Shown here one piece after another: positions 11,050-22,290 of a stretch of DNA of 64,000 nt (its first letter is position 1; each line of letters starts with the position of its first letter). The DNA is from Neoechinorhynchus agilis (lineage: Eukaryota; Acanthocephala): positions 8,308,001 through 8,372,000 of the forward strand of contig CM121341.1 of the NCBI GenBank assembly GCA_051530055.1. Direction: 5' to 3'. Position numbers and translations under genes: made by a program. The notes below the pieces were generated by a model. The model was not told the origin of the DNA, ran no database searches, and saw only the letters and a program-made list of their open reading frames with translations.

Positions 11050-11870
11050 GGAGAAGACAAATGGTTAGGAGAGCTCGACGGGGTAATTCGTAAGCAGCTG
11101 GGACATATATTGAATGTCAAATTTTCTGACACAGGTTGGCTGGTGGTTTGGGAGTTCGCACCACTTAAGACGTCGCTTTACCTGCCTTCCCCTTGCCGGG
11201 CAAGTAAAGTCTATGTCCATGCCATTTTTGGCACATCAGTGAAGGATTTGATCTTTGCCACGGGATTATCTCAATAGCATCAATTAACAAGCATCAACCA
11301 GCTCCCCGCAAATGAGTGCAAGCAGTCGTCTTGGGACATTCCTCTCGTTCAGAAGATTCACAACTCTTTCAAAGATATTCTGGATGAGGTGTCTCAGGTC
11401 CGGCTGGTAGCCTGTTCCACGAAGGAGCCGGGAGCGTGGCTGAATGCTCTCCCTGTAGGTAAACTTGGAAATCTCCTTGCTGACTCAGTCGTCAGGATCG
11501 CAATATCCTTGAGATTAGGTCTACCGATTTGCATCCCGCATCGCTGCCGCTGCGGCACTATAGTGGACTCTTCGGGGAGACACGGTCTCATATGCAAGAC
11601 GTCATCGGGACGATTTCCAAGGCATGCTGAAATCAATGCCATTCCGAGTAGGACTCTAAAAACGCTTTCCCTCCAAAACATTCTAGAACCCACTAATCTT
11701 TGTAGATTAGATGGAAGACGCCCTGATGGCGTGACCGTATTGCGGAAGGGTGCGCTTCGAACCCCTGGAAACTTCCCAGCAAGACTGGGCCCTGTCCTGT
11801 CGCGTCGACTGCGGTGAACGCCCTAGCACAATGTTGAGCTTGTTTTAAGGACACAATCATGGTTGGGTTA
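11050..11870 (+). mobile_element. 3' fragment of an RT element with restriction-like nuclease, diverged copy
   Basis: The readable text starts near 11,140 with a GGLGVRTLKTSLYLPS-like stretch, the post-RT region of a widespread invertebrate reverse-transcriptase family. It continues through QVRLVACSTKEPGAWLNALP, then a zinc-binding pattern C-x-C-G...GRHGLICK at about 11,540-11,600. Next comes RHAEIN and EPTNLCRLDGRRPDGV, the region that resembles a PD-(D/E)XK nuclease. After that the frame is lost, and the LLWDATCVDT segment seen in the two younger copies (49.2 and 62.8 kb) is only a trace in another frame. Upstream RT motifs are absent. Confidence 0.6.
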
Positions 11871-12256
11871 GCGGCGAAAGTGATCTTAAAACCTCCTGAT
11901 CGACCTGTCGCTCGGTCTGTCACCAGGAGGCACCACGAGGAGGAACGGACTGGCCTCCAGTATTTCTGCTAGACTAATGTAATGATTCAGATAGTCGTAT
12001 ATTTGCTTTAAAAATATCATCCCGGCACGCAAATAATTTCGTTGTTGGGTGCAACTAATTTGCTAACGGTTGAGTTTTGCGTATAATTCGATGTCTTCGG
12101 TGATAAGTACTACTCACAATAAAAGCTTTTCTCCAGATTCTCGGCTCTGCACACGAAGCGGCATATACGATTCTTTGTTGTTAGCAAAAAGCCGGATGAC
12201 TAGTCACTAAATGTAAGTCCCGTTCTATATTCAAAAAGAGAAGTACATTGGCTTGA
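11871..12256. other. Intergenic region upstream of the sugar transporter
   Basis: AT-rich sequence presumably holding the promoter and 5' UTR of the next gene. A donor-like AATGTAAGTC at about 12,208 could mark a 5' UTR intron, but no clear acceptor precedes the ATG. No TATA box stands out. Confidence 0.3.
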
Positions 12257-13928
12257 ATGAATACCAACTCCGAAATAGTTACGCCTACGGATTCTACTCA
12301 AGTCGGGTGGACTTTTTGGTTAACTATATCGTGTGTGACGGTAACAATGTCCGCTTCGTTTGCATTCGGATACGGAATCGGTGCGCCTAACCTGTACACT
12401 GACTTCACTGAACCTTTCTTAAGGAGTAAATTCGGTCCATGCGATGTTCTCAATGTATATGTCCGAAGAATTTACAATTGTTCGAATCAAGAGCCAACCA
12501 GCGATACCACTACAAGCATTAAAAACGAACTTCTAAACGGCCTTCCTCAGACTATATTTATCCTCGGCTGCTTTAAATTAAATGAATATTGATTATAATT
12601 AGCGGATATCGTTTATAAATCAATAAGCATTTCATATTGGATCTCTAACAGGCGGATACTTTTCACAGACTCAAGAAAGTGGCCATATATCGAGATTATT
12701 TACGAGAAGAAGGGCGTTTCATTTCAATTTTCCGTTTATCTATGCAAGTTCAATTCTAATGATGGCCGCTTATTTCATCAAATCTCCATTTCTTTTTTAT
12801 TTATCCCGTCTATTTCACGGATATCAAAGCGGAATGGCTTGTGCGATCGTGCCTGTTTATATAAACGAGATATCCTCAAAAAAGATCCGTGGTTCAGTTG
12901 GAGTAATGCATGAAGGCTTCATTACAATCGGTATTTTCTTGGCACAGGTAATAGCGTTCGGATTGGCAGGATATCGAACATGGGTTTATGGGATGACGGT
13001 TGTCACAATTCCGTGTTTGATCGCACATTGTATGATTCCCATTCTCCCCGATAGTCCGGAACAGCTAATCCTAGTAAAAGACAATGATGTTGAAGGTATA
13101 AAGGCCCTTCGCAGACTCAGAGGCGTTGAAGATGTAAGTGCAGATATTGCTCTAATTCAATCTTCATCATCGAGTGAAAGTTCAAACGAAAAGGTTAAAT
13201 CCATTATGGAAATGATCAATAGTACACAAACTAAATGGGCGGTCATAACTAGTCTTGCTATTTTAACAGTTCAAGCGCTTTCAGGTATCAATGCGATCTT
13301 CTTCTATTCCAGTAAAGTTTTCAAAACTGCCGGTATAAATGACGATAATCTTCCTTACGCAAATGCATCCACTGGACTTTTGAACGTTTTGCCCACTTTA
13401 GTAGCAGTTTACTTGATTGAAAAAGCAGGTCGTAAAGCTCTTCTCATTTATCCAATGACAGGAATGCTTTTTGTGTTTGTTGGGCTCACCGCCACTATTC
13501 AACTAAATGAAAGTAGACAATCTGCAGCGCTTGGAATCGTTTCAGTTTTACTCACGTTAATATTTATATGCCTGTTTGCAGTCGGACTTGGACCAATCGG
13601 TTTCATTTACCCCAATGAAGTTATAAGACAATCGTCCCGGGATAGTGTTCTAAGAGCTGGATTATGTTTGAACTATGCCGGAAACCTTCTTATATCCCTT
13701 TTGTTTCCTGCAATTAATGCAGTATTGAGAGGCTACTCTTTCATGCTTTTCTTCACAATTGTAGCTATGGGACTCGGTTTGCTACTTGCAAAGATGCCAG
13801 AGACTAAAAACAAAACCGTTGAAGAAATCGAAAGGTTTTGGTTGAAGAGTAAAACGATTCCACATGAACAAACAACCCCTTTCTCTGTTTCAGCTAAACT
13901 AAGACAATCTGAAGGACCAACTGTTTAA
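12257..13928 (+). CDS. GLUT-type facilitative sugar transporter (SLC2 family)
   Basis: A plasma-membrane hexose carrier of the major facilitator superfamily. Exon 1 (12,257-12,566) encodes the cytosolic start, TM1 (WTFWLTISCVTVTMSASF) and an extracellular loop with a glycosylation site (NCS). Exon 2 (12,652-13,928) encodes TM2-TM12. Family signatures are RGSVGVMHEGFITIGIFLAQV (TM4-TM5), ALSGINAIFFYSSKVF (the QLSGIN region of TM7), EKAGRKALL (loop 8-9), GLGPIGFIYPNEV (TM10) and PETKNKTVEEIERF at the end. Joined this way the frame is continuous and gives 528 residues, a normal GLUT length. The join needs a GC-AG intron of 85 nt (CTCG|GCTGCT ... CTAACAG|GC), because no GT lies in phase. The usual GRR signature after TM2 reads RRR. 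Confidence 0.85.
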
Positions 13929-15026
13929 TTAAAAAAATTGTTTTATGTGTATGAATAATTTTGAAATAAGTTTCGCATGAGCGCACGTACGTGCAACTAC
14001 AATTCAATTTTCACAAAACAATGGTATTTGCTTCATCAAAAACACTCCGTCAGGCTCATAACAACCTATTGTTTCTCAAATCGATTACACTTTTAACCTT
14101 AGTTCTGATCGCCTTGAATGATTTTTATTTACTATGCTTACAATCGAGTCTTCGGATAATTGTCCGAACTTTCAATGAATCCATTTGTCCGTTTGGATTG
14201 TTTGTTACGCTCAGTCTAATGTCAACATGTATTCCTCTCTCCAAATCATCCGGATTCGATCCGACATGGAAGTTTTTGAGTGGCGTCAGCATTATAATGG
14301 AATGGCTGACTGCTATCAGGACGTGCCGATGGTCTTTATGTTATGCAGAGTCGTATCTTTTAAAGACTGGAATGTATTTAACAGTCGTTATTCATGGTGG
14401 CCAATTCGCAATTGGCTGCTTGTTCTGTGGATCGAGAAACTTTAAAAGAATGTCAAGATTCTAAGGAAAATAACGCTGAATGATGAAAATATTGTTCATT
14501 TTTAGAAAATTATCTAATTTGTGCGAGGTGTTTTTTTAAAAGGACTTTAGGTTTTGGAATCACGTCTAATTGTTGATAAAAGAGGAAATAAAGATGACTT
14601 AGAACAATTAACTTCAGAAACATATAATTGTCAAATTTTACTCAATCAAGATTTGTAAAGTGAATGCATTTCGATGACCAATGCCGATTCACTAAAATGA
14701 CATGGAAACAAAAGCAGCAACTAAAGACCAAAGAACTCACGAAATTGTGGTGCTATGATTTTGTAGGACGAAGCAAATATTTCTTCAACTATACTGCTTT
14801 GCTAAAAAAAGGATCTGAAATAAACCATCTAAACATGCAAATAATGAGAATATTTGTAACATCTTCCATTATTCTATATAAAACCTTAAATTTTAATTCT
14901 TCTCATTGTATTTTGATAAAAAAATTAGTTTTGAATAACAACAACGGGATTTATTCGTCAAGAGTCCATTTTTAGATAATTGGGCTACTTATCAACCTAA
15001 ATCCTGTGAGCATGAGATTACTTAGA
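13929..15026. other. Intergenic sequence with uncertain open frames
   Basis: Two overlapping plus-strand frames occur at 14,021-14,464 (ATG start, very hydrophobic product with two possible membrane helices) and 14,185-14,445. A third, AT-rich frame spans 14,664-14,975. None has a recognisable domain, and overlapping frames of similar length argue against all of them being real. The rest is featureless AT-rich sequence. Confidence 0.3.
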
Positions 15027-18000
15027 TCAGTGAGTCAAGTCGATCCATTTAAAGCTCCTTTCTGCCCAGTTAGAGGATTGTGCCCAAGGGTAAGGGAGGT
15101 CATCAAGGTTCGATAAGAAAAGGCGTTGAAAGGTTAGTAGCTGTTCGGGTGGTCGACCACGTGAGAGAAAAACTAGGCCAGCGATTGCCCAGGAATTCCA
15201 AACAACCCGAGTGGACTTATCGTTCAGACCGAGACGATTGGCTCGTTTTGCCTTCACGCCAGCGATCTTTAGCAGGCGTTTAAGCTTTAAGAGGTCGCGG
15301 GTGGGTGAGCAATATTGGGTGAAGGTATATCCTAAAATGTTGATTGATAATCGGGCGGGAAAAATTCATAAAATGCGTTCCCCGGCGCAATTTTACCGAT
15401 TCTAGACCTAAATTTTATTAATAACTGGGATTTGAGTGGATTCAGCTCGAGGTCCACGTGAGGTAGAACGTTTGATAGAAAGGATAGGAGAGAAACCAAT
15501 TTTTTTCTCGCCCTCAAATTGTTGCATTCTTCTATCATCAGCGTAGAGGGCAATAGCTTTGCAAACATTACAATTTTGAACAATATATTTTGTTGCCAAG
15601 CGAAATAGAATTGGATACAGTGGTGAGCCTTGAAGCACGCCCTTGGTCTGATAAAATGTTCTTCGAAAAGGGTCGTCTTGGAAAAAGAAGGGATTATGTT
15701 GTGCGGATAGTTAAAAAAATTTCATTATCTTAATTATAAAATCGATATCGATGTTATCGAATGCCTTTGAAATGTCCAAAGAAGGTAGGACATTTGTTGG
15801 AGTAGAAATTATCCATTATTTCTCGGATTGCAGTTGGGTAAGAAACCATGGCAGCGCGGATCAATGCAATTGTGTTTCAATGCAAATTGCAAAATAGAAC
15901 GAGCTAATGCTCTCTCGTAGATGGAGACCAGAGAGTTTTGGATTGCAATTTGTCTAACTTCGTTCGATGATCTAACCTTATGGCGCTTGTTTTTGACCAG
16001 AAAAATCCGCTTGGCTGTGTTAATAGATATCCATTCATGTGGGGGCGCACGAATCATAGCTTTTGCCAAAAGACCAATGTTGATACTGGATAAAACATTG
16101 GTGGCCTTGAAGGAAGCAGAGGAGTGCGTAATAACATCACTGACCAATAAATCAAATCTGCGTCGCTTAATGGGTAAAAAGGTGAGGCTGGTAGAGGACA
16201 AAGAGCATCCCGAGGAGTGGTCAAGACATAGGGAAGTGACCACTGCATTGAGCCCATCTTCTTTAATCCATGCAGCAGGGGCACTGCGCCAGGGAATAAA
16301 CTTCTTTTTGGCAACGATATTCCACCAAGACAACGAGTTGGGGAGAAGCGAGCTGATATGCTTTTTATCACAATTCATTTGAAGGCGAGCTCGGCATGGA
16401 TAGCACAATGCTGACCATAGTTTGGCAAGTTCAGAGTTTCCTTCATTATTGGCTCTAAAGAGTTCTCTACCGTAAAGGGAAGGAAGATTGGATTTGCCCC
16501 TGCCCCATGCTTGCTTAGTGACCGTCGATAGAAAGGAATCGCTTGAATTTGCCAGAAATTCGTTGATTTCCTTAAGAGACGGCTTACTACTGCACTCGAA
16601 GAAGAGTGATGTGGAGTTATTAAAAAGTTGGATATTGAAGGAGGATAAGATGAATGTTCGATTTAAAAGGATGTTTTTTGAGAGATGCCAGATAAGAGTG
16701 TCGTGATTAGACGTTCGAAAAAACGCCGATTGGGAGCTAACTCTTGGTTTGATAGAAGACAATTTCCTTGCTAGATACAGGTCTAATGCTGAATTGTAGT
16801 TTAGAGCAGTGAACGTCGGGAGGGAGGGTAGATAATTTCGTGTGAGTCCGATGCACGAGATATCGCGCGAATCCATTTTCCCGAGGGGTCATTGAAGTCC
16901 CCGAATAGAAAATCAATTCCAGCAAATAGTAAATTCTTGATGATTGTTTTGTTATTCTTCAGATGAATCTTCTTAGGGCGAACGTATATATTACCTAATA
17001 AGAATTTCTTCCCATCATAACAGATGAAGAATATGGCGTAGGAGAGGGCTGATGAAGATGACAAATTGGTTAAGTCTTTTGATACCTTCGGGTAAGTCAT
17101 AAAACGTGTGAATGCTTTTCGTTTCTTGGATAAAAACCACCTCGTAATTCTCTACTTCGGTTAAAATATTTGGAATTCCTAAGCGACCACCCGAGTTCCA
17201 CTGGACTAACCTTAACTCGTTCATGAGCCGGTCTTTCTCCTTTTAATAAAATCCACTACACCCTCGGAGCACATTTGTTTCTGTTCTTCGATTATCTGCC
17301 GAACGAAGACTTCATCCATCATTTCTGTGTCCGAAGCATCAATCTCTATTGGTTCGTCCTTGTTATGGAGAAACGACCTTTTTACGGGAGCCTGAGCAAC
17401 TGCTGACGGAATCACTCGACTGAGGCTATTAGAAATAGAGGTAATAAAAACCTCAAGAAGCCTCTCCAATCGTTTTTCCATTTGCTGTATCGCGGTAGCG
17501 ATTCTAAAGTCCACCATTCTCAAAATGTTTGTTGGAGAGTCGCTCGGGATCTTGTCTATATCTTTCCCCTCGTTACAGCTTGAGACGGTCTCCAAGTGAG
17601 TGCGAGAATTTGGTTGGTCTGTATTGGAATTATTTCTCAAGAAAGATAACCGAGACTAAGACGGAGCAATTTTTCGCGAAAGCGCAACGACCAATTTGTC
17701 CACAGTTTTTAATTCCTTTTGAACAATTTGAGCTACAGTGTTGTTCGCCTCAATACCCGCATTCGGTTATCTTAGATGGGCAACGTTGAATCCAATGACC
17801 CCACTACTGACAACCTGCGCATCGAGGAAAATTGAAATCGCCCATTCTAGAGATTTCGTTGGCAACAAAAGAGATTTCCATTGACTGAAAAAACACCTCT
17901 TGGATATCAGGGAATTTCTCGTCTCTATATCGGCTTTCAGGGCTGCCCTCGGAATTGGTTTACCGTTGTTTCGGGACTTCAAAAAAGATAGAATTTTGCA

Positions 18001-18430
18001 TCCGAATTTGGATTCAAATAACCTTTTGTCATCCGATTCAATGTCCGGAGAAAGACCCGACGCAATAAAACTCGACATGTATGAAGAGTTCTCGAAGACA
18101 ACACCCTGCTCGTTGAACGAATCCAAGAAAGTTTGATAGAGACGTCTGTTCGATTCATTTGTAAGGTAAACCTTGAGCTTGCCACCAAAGTATGTGACCT
18201 TTAGGATACGTTGGATGTCGTCATTGAACGATCGGTGCCATGGAATGAGAACTTTTTTATACAAGGTTGATATAGAGATGGAATATGGCCATCTCTTTAT
18301 CGGACTCTCCAGGAAATTTAGGGTGACGGATTGTATGCTGTCTGCTTTATCGATGGGAAGAATTTGATTAGAAAGTTGGGTGGCCGTATGCCACCCTCCG
18401 CCACAACGTTTGGTTGCGAAAACATTCCAA
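15027..18430 (-). mobile_element. Two-ORF LINE, decayed (same family as 57.1-61.1 kb)
   Basis: Reading on the minus strand, ORF1 starts near 18,420 with a VVAEGGIRPP motif shared with the other copy. It continues through an RRM-like part (18,264-17,770, KVTYFGGKLKVYLTNE); its zinc-knuckle part is lost. A linker follows to 17,221. ORF2 opens at 17,224 with an APE-type endonuclease (RLVQWNSGGRLG, VVFIQETKSIHT, FLFGDFNDPSGKW). Next come the RT fingers (KRIFLVKNKRHKVRSS, IYERALARSIL near 15,900-16,000), QGSPLYPILFRLATKYIV and YADD (15,540-15,640), then a C-terminal LVFLSRGRPP motif. Many frame changes make it clearly dead and older than its relative. The family looks like the Jockey/I group (ORF1 with RRM-like domain, APE endonuclease), but the clade is not settled. 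Confidence 0.85.
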
Positions 18431-18524
18431 TTTTGAATGTGGACCCTCGCGATAGTTTAGATCTATAAAGGGAATGGATTTTTCCAGCGGGTTTAATAAA
18501 AATACATAATTTATTCGGTTAGGT

Positions 18525-19475
18525 TCAATCGGTTTTCAAAACCGAAGCCATTTCACTTTGGTACTGATAATAAAGTAAGTCATCAATATGAGCATAGTCC
18601 CTTAACATAAGGAGCTGACCAAGATAGCTAAAATAATATAATGCACTTTTCGTCCATCTCGAAAAAACCCACCTCCGCGCCAACATGTTGAAGTAAACGC
18701 TGAAGATATTGTTGACGGCATGAAAATAGATGGAGGCAAAGACGATACCGAAACCGGCGCCAACGACAACTTGATCAATCGAGTGATACTCGAGATACAC
18801 CCTATGAAAGGAATTCAGTATTAAAACTATTAGATTTCACTTACCGACTAAGCGAAACAATAAACGCCAATGATATAGAACAGCAATGAACTAAAATTTT
18901 GGCGAGTCGTCCACTGAGAGGATAAAAGCTGGAGTCAAGAATTGTCCTAAAAATTGAAAGATTAAAGTATGTACAACAAAATCGCGACCGCGGTACCGAT
19001 ATTCTATAATGAGCATAAAATAACAACAAATGAAGGACATTTGTTGTGCATGACTCGAAGGCATTCCATAATTGTAGTGATGAAGCTGCTTTGGATCTAA
19101 TAGATGCAAATGTACGACGACTAAACCATAGATAGTAACAAACTTTCCGAATCAGGCCTTTCAATCCTGAAGATCAGCTTTAGACATCGATTAAGAAATT
19201 CACACAGAAAACAACCGATAAAAAGAAATATCTGCAATGAAAAAGCAATAAAAGCCCACGATTTAAAGGATGTAAATTTACCGTCTGCATGTCGCGTCGT
19301 AGTATAACTAGAACTCCGAATGAGAATATAACGAACATTGGAAGCACTGAACAGAATGCCATGCAAAAACCAATCGGATCACCTAGTTTAGAATCAATAA
19401 AAAAAGAGAGCTTCTGCATGACTTACCAGCTCGATATTGAACATAAGTAAGGTCAAACGGTGTCCAAGCAGCCAT
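18525..19475 (-). CDS. DOLPP1: Dolichyldiphosphatase (PAP2 family), six exons
   Basis: An ER-membrane enzyme that removes one phosphate from dolichyl pyrophosphate, recycling the lipid carrier for N-glycosylation. Exons on the minus strand are 19,475-19,427, 19,382-19,282, 19,231-19,144, 19,096-18,997, 18,913-18,845 and 18,801-18,525. They give 684 nt and 227 residues (human 238), with every phase consistent. All five introns are GT-AG and tiny (43-83 nt). The start MAAWTPFDLTYVQYRAG matches the family start (PVTLTHVEYPAG in human). PAP2 motif 1 is K-x6-RP (KLIFRIERP), motif 2 is YGMPSSHAQQ, and motif 3 is SRVYLEYHSIDQVVVGAGFG. Hydrophobic helices lie between these as in the family. The exon 4/5 boundary was chosen by phase and is the least certain. 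Confidence 0.9.
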
Positions 19476-20269
19476 TCTCTAAAGGAAAAAATAGGTTTAT
19501 AGCATCTGAATCTTTTTGATAAAAACCGAAAAATCCTCAAGAATGCCTATCGAGTCTTCAGTTTGTTAAAAAAAAGGATAGTGGAATTAATAATGACGGC
19601 TTAAAAAAGATTCGCGAAATGATGTATATGGTAATCGTTGTGGCAATTTATAAAAACTTTAGGTTAAAGTACGAATATATAAAGTTAGCGTTCATGAATT
19701 CTTAATGTTTTATAAATCGATCGAGAGTATGAATTAAATTTTTTTAGGGAATATCAAAAACAAACACGTTTACGTCAAGTTTCGTTTTCGAAAATGGATA
19801 CTTGACAAAGAGGTTTTTTAATGATAAAATCTTCATTTTCGTGTGCGTTTGCCGTCTTACGCGGCTAATTCAGAAATTGTCTCTCAAGTTTGTTGTTGTT
19901 GTGTCAATTTTTGAAAACAAAACTTGATCAATAATGTGGCTAGAAAATCAAGTTTATTTCACAAGATTATAAACATGTTTATGTCAACTAAACGGACCTT
20001 AGTAATGTTCTTTATTTTGTATATGATTGAAAGTTTAAATTTGAATTACAGAACTTTATTGAGCGATTTATCTATTTGATCTCAACAAATTGATAAACTT
20101 TTAATTAAAATATACCTTTTCCATTACGTTTAGTTGATTGACATACGCAAAAATCTCACATTTTCTCGGGCTGGACGCGTGTTTAAGTATACCACTTAAA
20201 CCAATTAAAAATTCATCCAATTTCATCAGTTGTAAAGAAGTTGCTCATGGACTTATTTTGGTTTGGTGA
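19476..20269. other. AT-rich intergenic region
   Basis: Upstream of the dolichyldiphosphatase gene on the minus strand, so its promoter should lie in the right-hand neighbourhood of 19,480. I see no open frame, RNA gene or clear repeat here. Confidence 0.4.
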
Positions 20270-20470
20270 TATAGAGATTGATTTATAAATTACCTTTTTC
20301 GCACGCAATATTTCGTCCGCCTCGTCGGACTTCTTTAGGTCTAAAAGGTGGATCAATAAATCAATCTCTGTATCATAAAACAAAGTGCGAATAAGACAGT
20401 TAAATAACCGGAAAAAGTCCGACGAGACGGACGAAATATTGAGATCGAGATCAATAAATCAGTCTCTATT
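20270..20470. repeat. Hairpin (MITE-like) repeat
   Basis: The left arm 20,270-20,336 and the reverse complement of 20,412-20,470 share AGAGA.TGATTTAT and the block AATATTTCGTCCG.CTCGTCGGACTT. The spacer is ~75 bp. The AGTCCGACGAG core is itself partly palindromic. The structure fits a small non-autonomous inverted-repeat element. Confidence 0.65.
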
Positions 20471-20504
20471 TTTATAATCGCCAAAGAACACAAAAATAGT
20501 ATCG

Positions 20505-20612
20505 TAAAGAAATTATTCATTATAGTTTCAGTTTCAATTAGCAATGTTTGATTCAGAAATCGATTTATATTGAAAATTTTCGGCCTTTTCGTTGACTATC
20601 TTCAGTCAATTG
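20505..20612 (-). repeat. Repeat tail with hammerhead-like core, copy 1 (inverted)
   Basis: The reverse complement reads CTGAAGATAGTCAACG, then AAAAGGCCGAAAATTTTC, then an AT-rich tail. It matches 21,125-21,215 and 46,715-46,825. It lies in inverted orientation to the copy at 21,125, so the Penelope-like fragment between them is flanked by inverted repeats. Confidence 0.65.
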
Positions 20613-20639
20613 TTTGCTTTTTTTTGTTTTTTAAATGTG

Positions 20640-21090
20640 AATGCGTCCACAGTTGAAAAAACTTGCAAGGACGAAGGACGGACAACGTCCTACGTTGGCA
20701 AGACGGAAAGAACATTACGTTCACGTGTGACGGAACACGTGCGTAATGCGCGCAATCCGACAGCTCCGTCATACCGGTCGACCCCATGGGCTACCCATTT
20801 CGCTACCTCTCACGTTGGTGCCAGCCCAGCCTTCGAGATTGAGGTGATGCACAAGGCATCCGATCCGGTGGATCTCTCGATTGCCGAAGCGCTATGCATT
20901 AATCGTGAGAAAGTAGTGGGATTGAGCGGGGTTACGAGCAGCAAGGACAGACACAACGAGGCAGAGGGGATGCTCAATAAGAGGGATGAGCTGACGGACA
21001 GCGTTGCCCTCCTCTGATTCCCTTTCAGATAACCGAAGAAAAGCTTCCTGACGAAGACGCAAGGCGTCGAAAATTTGAAGCAATAAGCAA
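20640..21090 (+). mobile_element. Penelope-like element fragment with GIY-YIG endonuclease
   Basis: The frame up to 21,017 encodes TSYVGKTERTLRSRVTEH, a GIY-YIG-type start (the Y-V-G variant) with the following Arg and a Glu-His. It then has HFATSHVGASPAFEIEV and EALCINREKVVGLSG, matching the order of C-terminal GIY-YIG domains of Penelope-like retroelements. Those nucleases cut target DNA for reverse transcription. No RT domain is present, so this is a 3'-end fragment. The 3' UTR carries a hammerhead-like core at 21,046. Confidence 0.7.
21046..21077 (+). ncRNA. Hammerhead-like core in Penelope-like tail
   Basis: CTGACGAAGACGCAAG is followed by GCGTCGAAAA. The CUGANGA box and GAAA box are joined by a perfect 5 bp stem (GACGC/GCGTC) with a 3-base loop. 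Penelope-like elements are known to carry minimal hammerhead ribozymes. One extra A after the first box and a weak stem III (ATTTG/CAAAT) depart from the consensus, so activity is doubtful. Confidence 0.35.
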
Positions 21091-21124
21091 ATAAAACACC
21101 CATTTTCCGTTCGATAATATATCT

Positions 21125-21215
21125 GGACTAAAGAAGGCCAACGAAAAGACCGAAAATTTTCAATATAAATCTATTTTTGAATAAAACTTCGCTAATTGAA
21201 CCTGAAAAAATAGTA
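21125..21215 (+). repeat. Repeat tail with hammerhead-like core, copy 2
   Basis: CTAAAGAAGGCCAACG, then AAAAGACCGAAAATTTTC and an AT-rich tail, matching the copy at 46,715-46,825 closely and the inverted copy at 20,505-20,612. Confidence 0.65.
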
Positions 21216-21239
21216 TCATCAGTTTAAAGTACGTGCGAA

Positions 21240-22290
21240 TTAATTGGGACTGGAGATCATTCGGGAAAAACGAAATCCTAATCATAAAAAATCCAGAATT
21301 TTGGGCGAGAATTACATACTTTTAGCTTCTCGTGTAGAAAATAATCACTTTTTTTGATCTCCTCTGTACCTTCGGATATTTTCGTTTCGTTGAAAAGTTT
21401 CTGATTCTCTTTTCTGTCACAACTGCTATTGATTTTTTGTATCTGGCGTAAAAATTAAAAGAAGTTATTGATTACGACATTTCAGAGGCACAATCTTGCC
21501 AATAAAACACTTAAACAACCTTGATGAACGCGCACATAAGATTGTGCCTCTGAAATATCGGAATCAATAAATTCTTTTAATTTTTCCGCCATATAAAAAC
21601 ATGAGCAAATCAATCTTCAAACAGTAGTTGATTATGACAGTAATCCGGATAGTTAACAATCGATCAATTCAAAAATGAGGCAAAATAGCGAACATTTATC
21701 CAGTAGATAAAAAAAATGGTCACAAAAATGCAGAATTTTGGGAGAGAATTACATTTAGCTTTTCGTGTTCCTTTAAATACCTTCTTTTCCCGGCAAAGTT
21801 TCTGATTCTCTCTTTTCAATCGACAGACATTGATCAGTAGAGTTTTTTGGGATAAAATCGACGTTCTGACGTACTCAAATCGGTGGTCATTTAAAAGTTA
21901 ACAATCGATCAATTCAAAAATGAGGCAAAATAGCGAACATTTATCCAGTAGATCAAAAAATGGTCACTAAAATGCAGAATTTTGGGAGAGAATTACATTT
22001 AGCTTTTCGTCTTCCTTTAAATACCTTCTTTTCCCAGTAAAGTTTCTGATTCTCTCTTTTTAATCGACGGAAATTGATCAGTAGAGCTTTTTCGGATAAA
22101 ATCGACGTTCTGACGTACTCAAATCGGTGGTCATTTAAAAGTTAACATTCGATCAATTCAAAAATGAGGCAAAATAGCGAACATTTATCCGGTAGATCAA
22201 AAAATGGTCACAAAAATGCAGAATTTTGGGCGAGAATTGCATATTTTTAGTTTTTCGTGTAGAAAATAATCACTGATCTCTAAGAAAGCA
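21240..22290 (+). repeat. ~245 bp tandem repeat, about three to four copies
   Basis: The block starting GTTAACAATCGATCAATTC begins at 21,652 and 21,896, and at 22,141 with one change. The unit is 244-245 bp and contains AATTTTGGG(A/C)GAGAATTAC and GTTCTGACGTACTCAAATCGG. The two full copies are nearly identical. A more diverged partial copy lies to the left (21,240-21,440), split from the others by the hairpin repeat at 21,440. Confidence 0.8.
21440..21594. repeat. Hairpin (MITE-like) repeat inserted in the tandem array
   Basis: Arms 21,440-21,496 and 21,538-21,594 are inverted copies of about 57 bp, ending in a perfect TTTCAGAGGCACAATCTT block at the inner side. The spacer is 41 bp. It interrupts the tandem-repeat region, suggesting insertion after or during amplification. 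Confidence 0.75.

Noticed and set aside
13991-14464. 157-codon hydrophobic frame after the sugar transporter as a membrane-protein gene
   Set aside because: It overlaps another frame of similar size, has no family resemblance, and hydrophobicity is expected from T-rich sequence.
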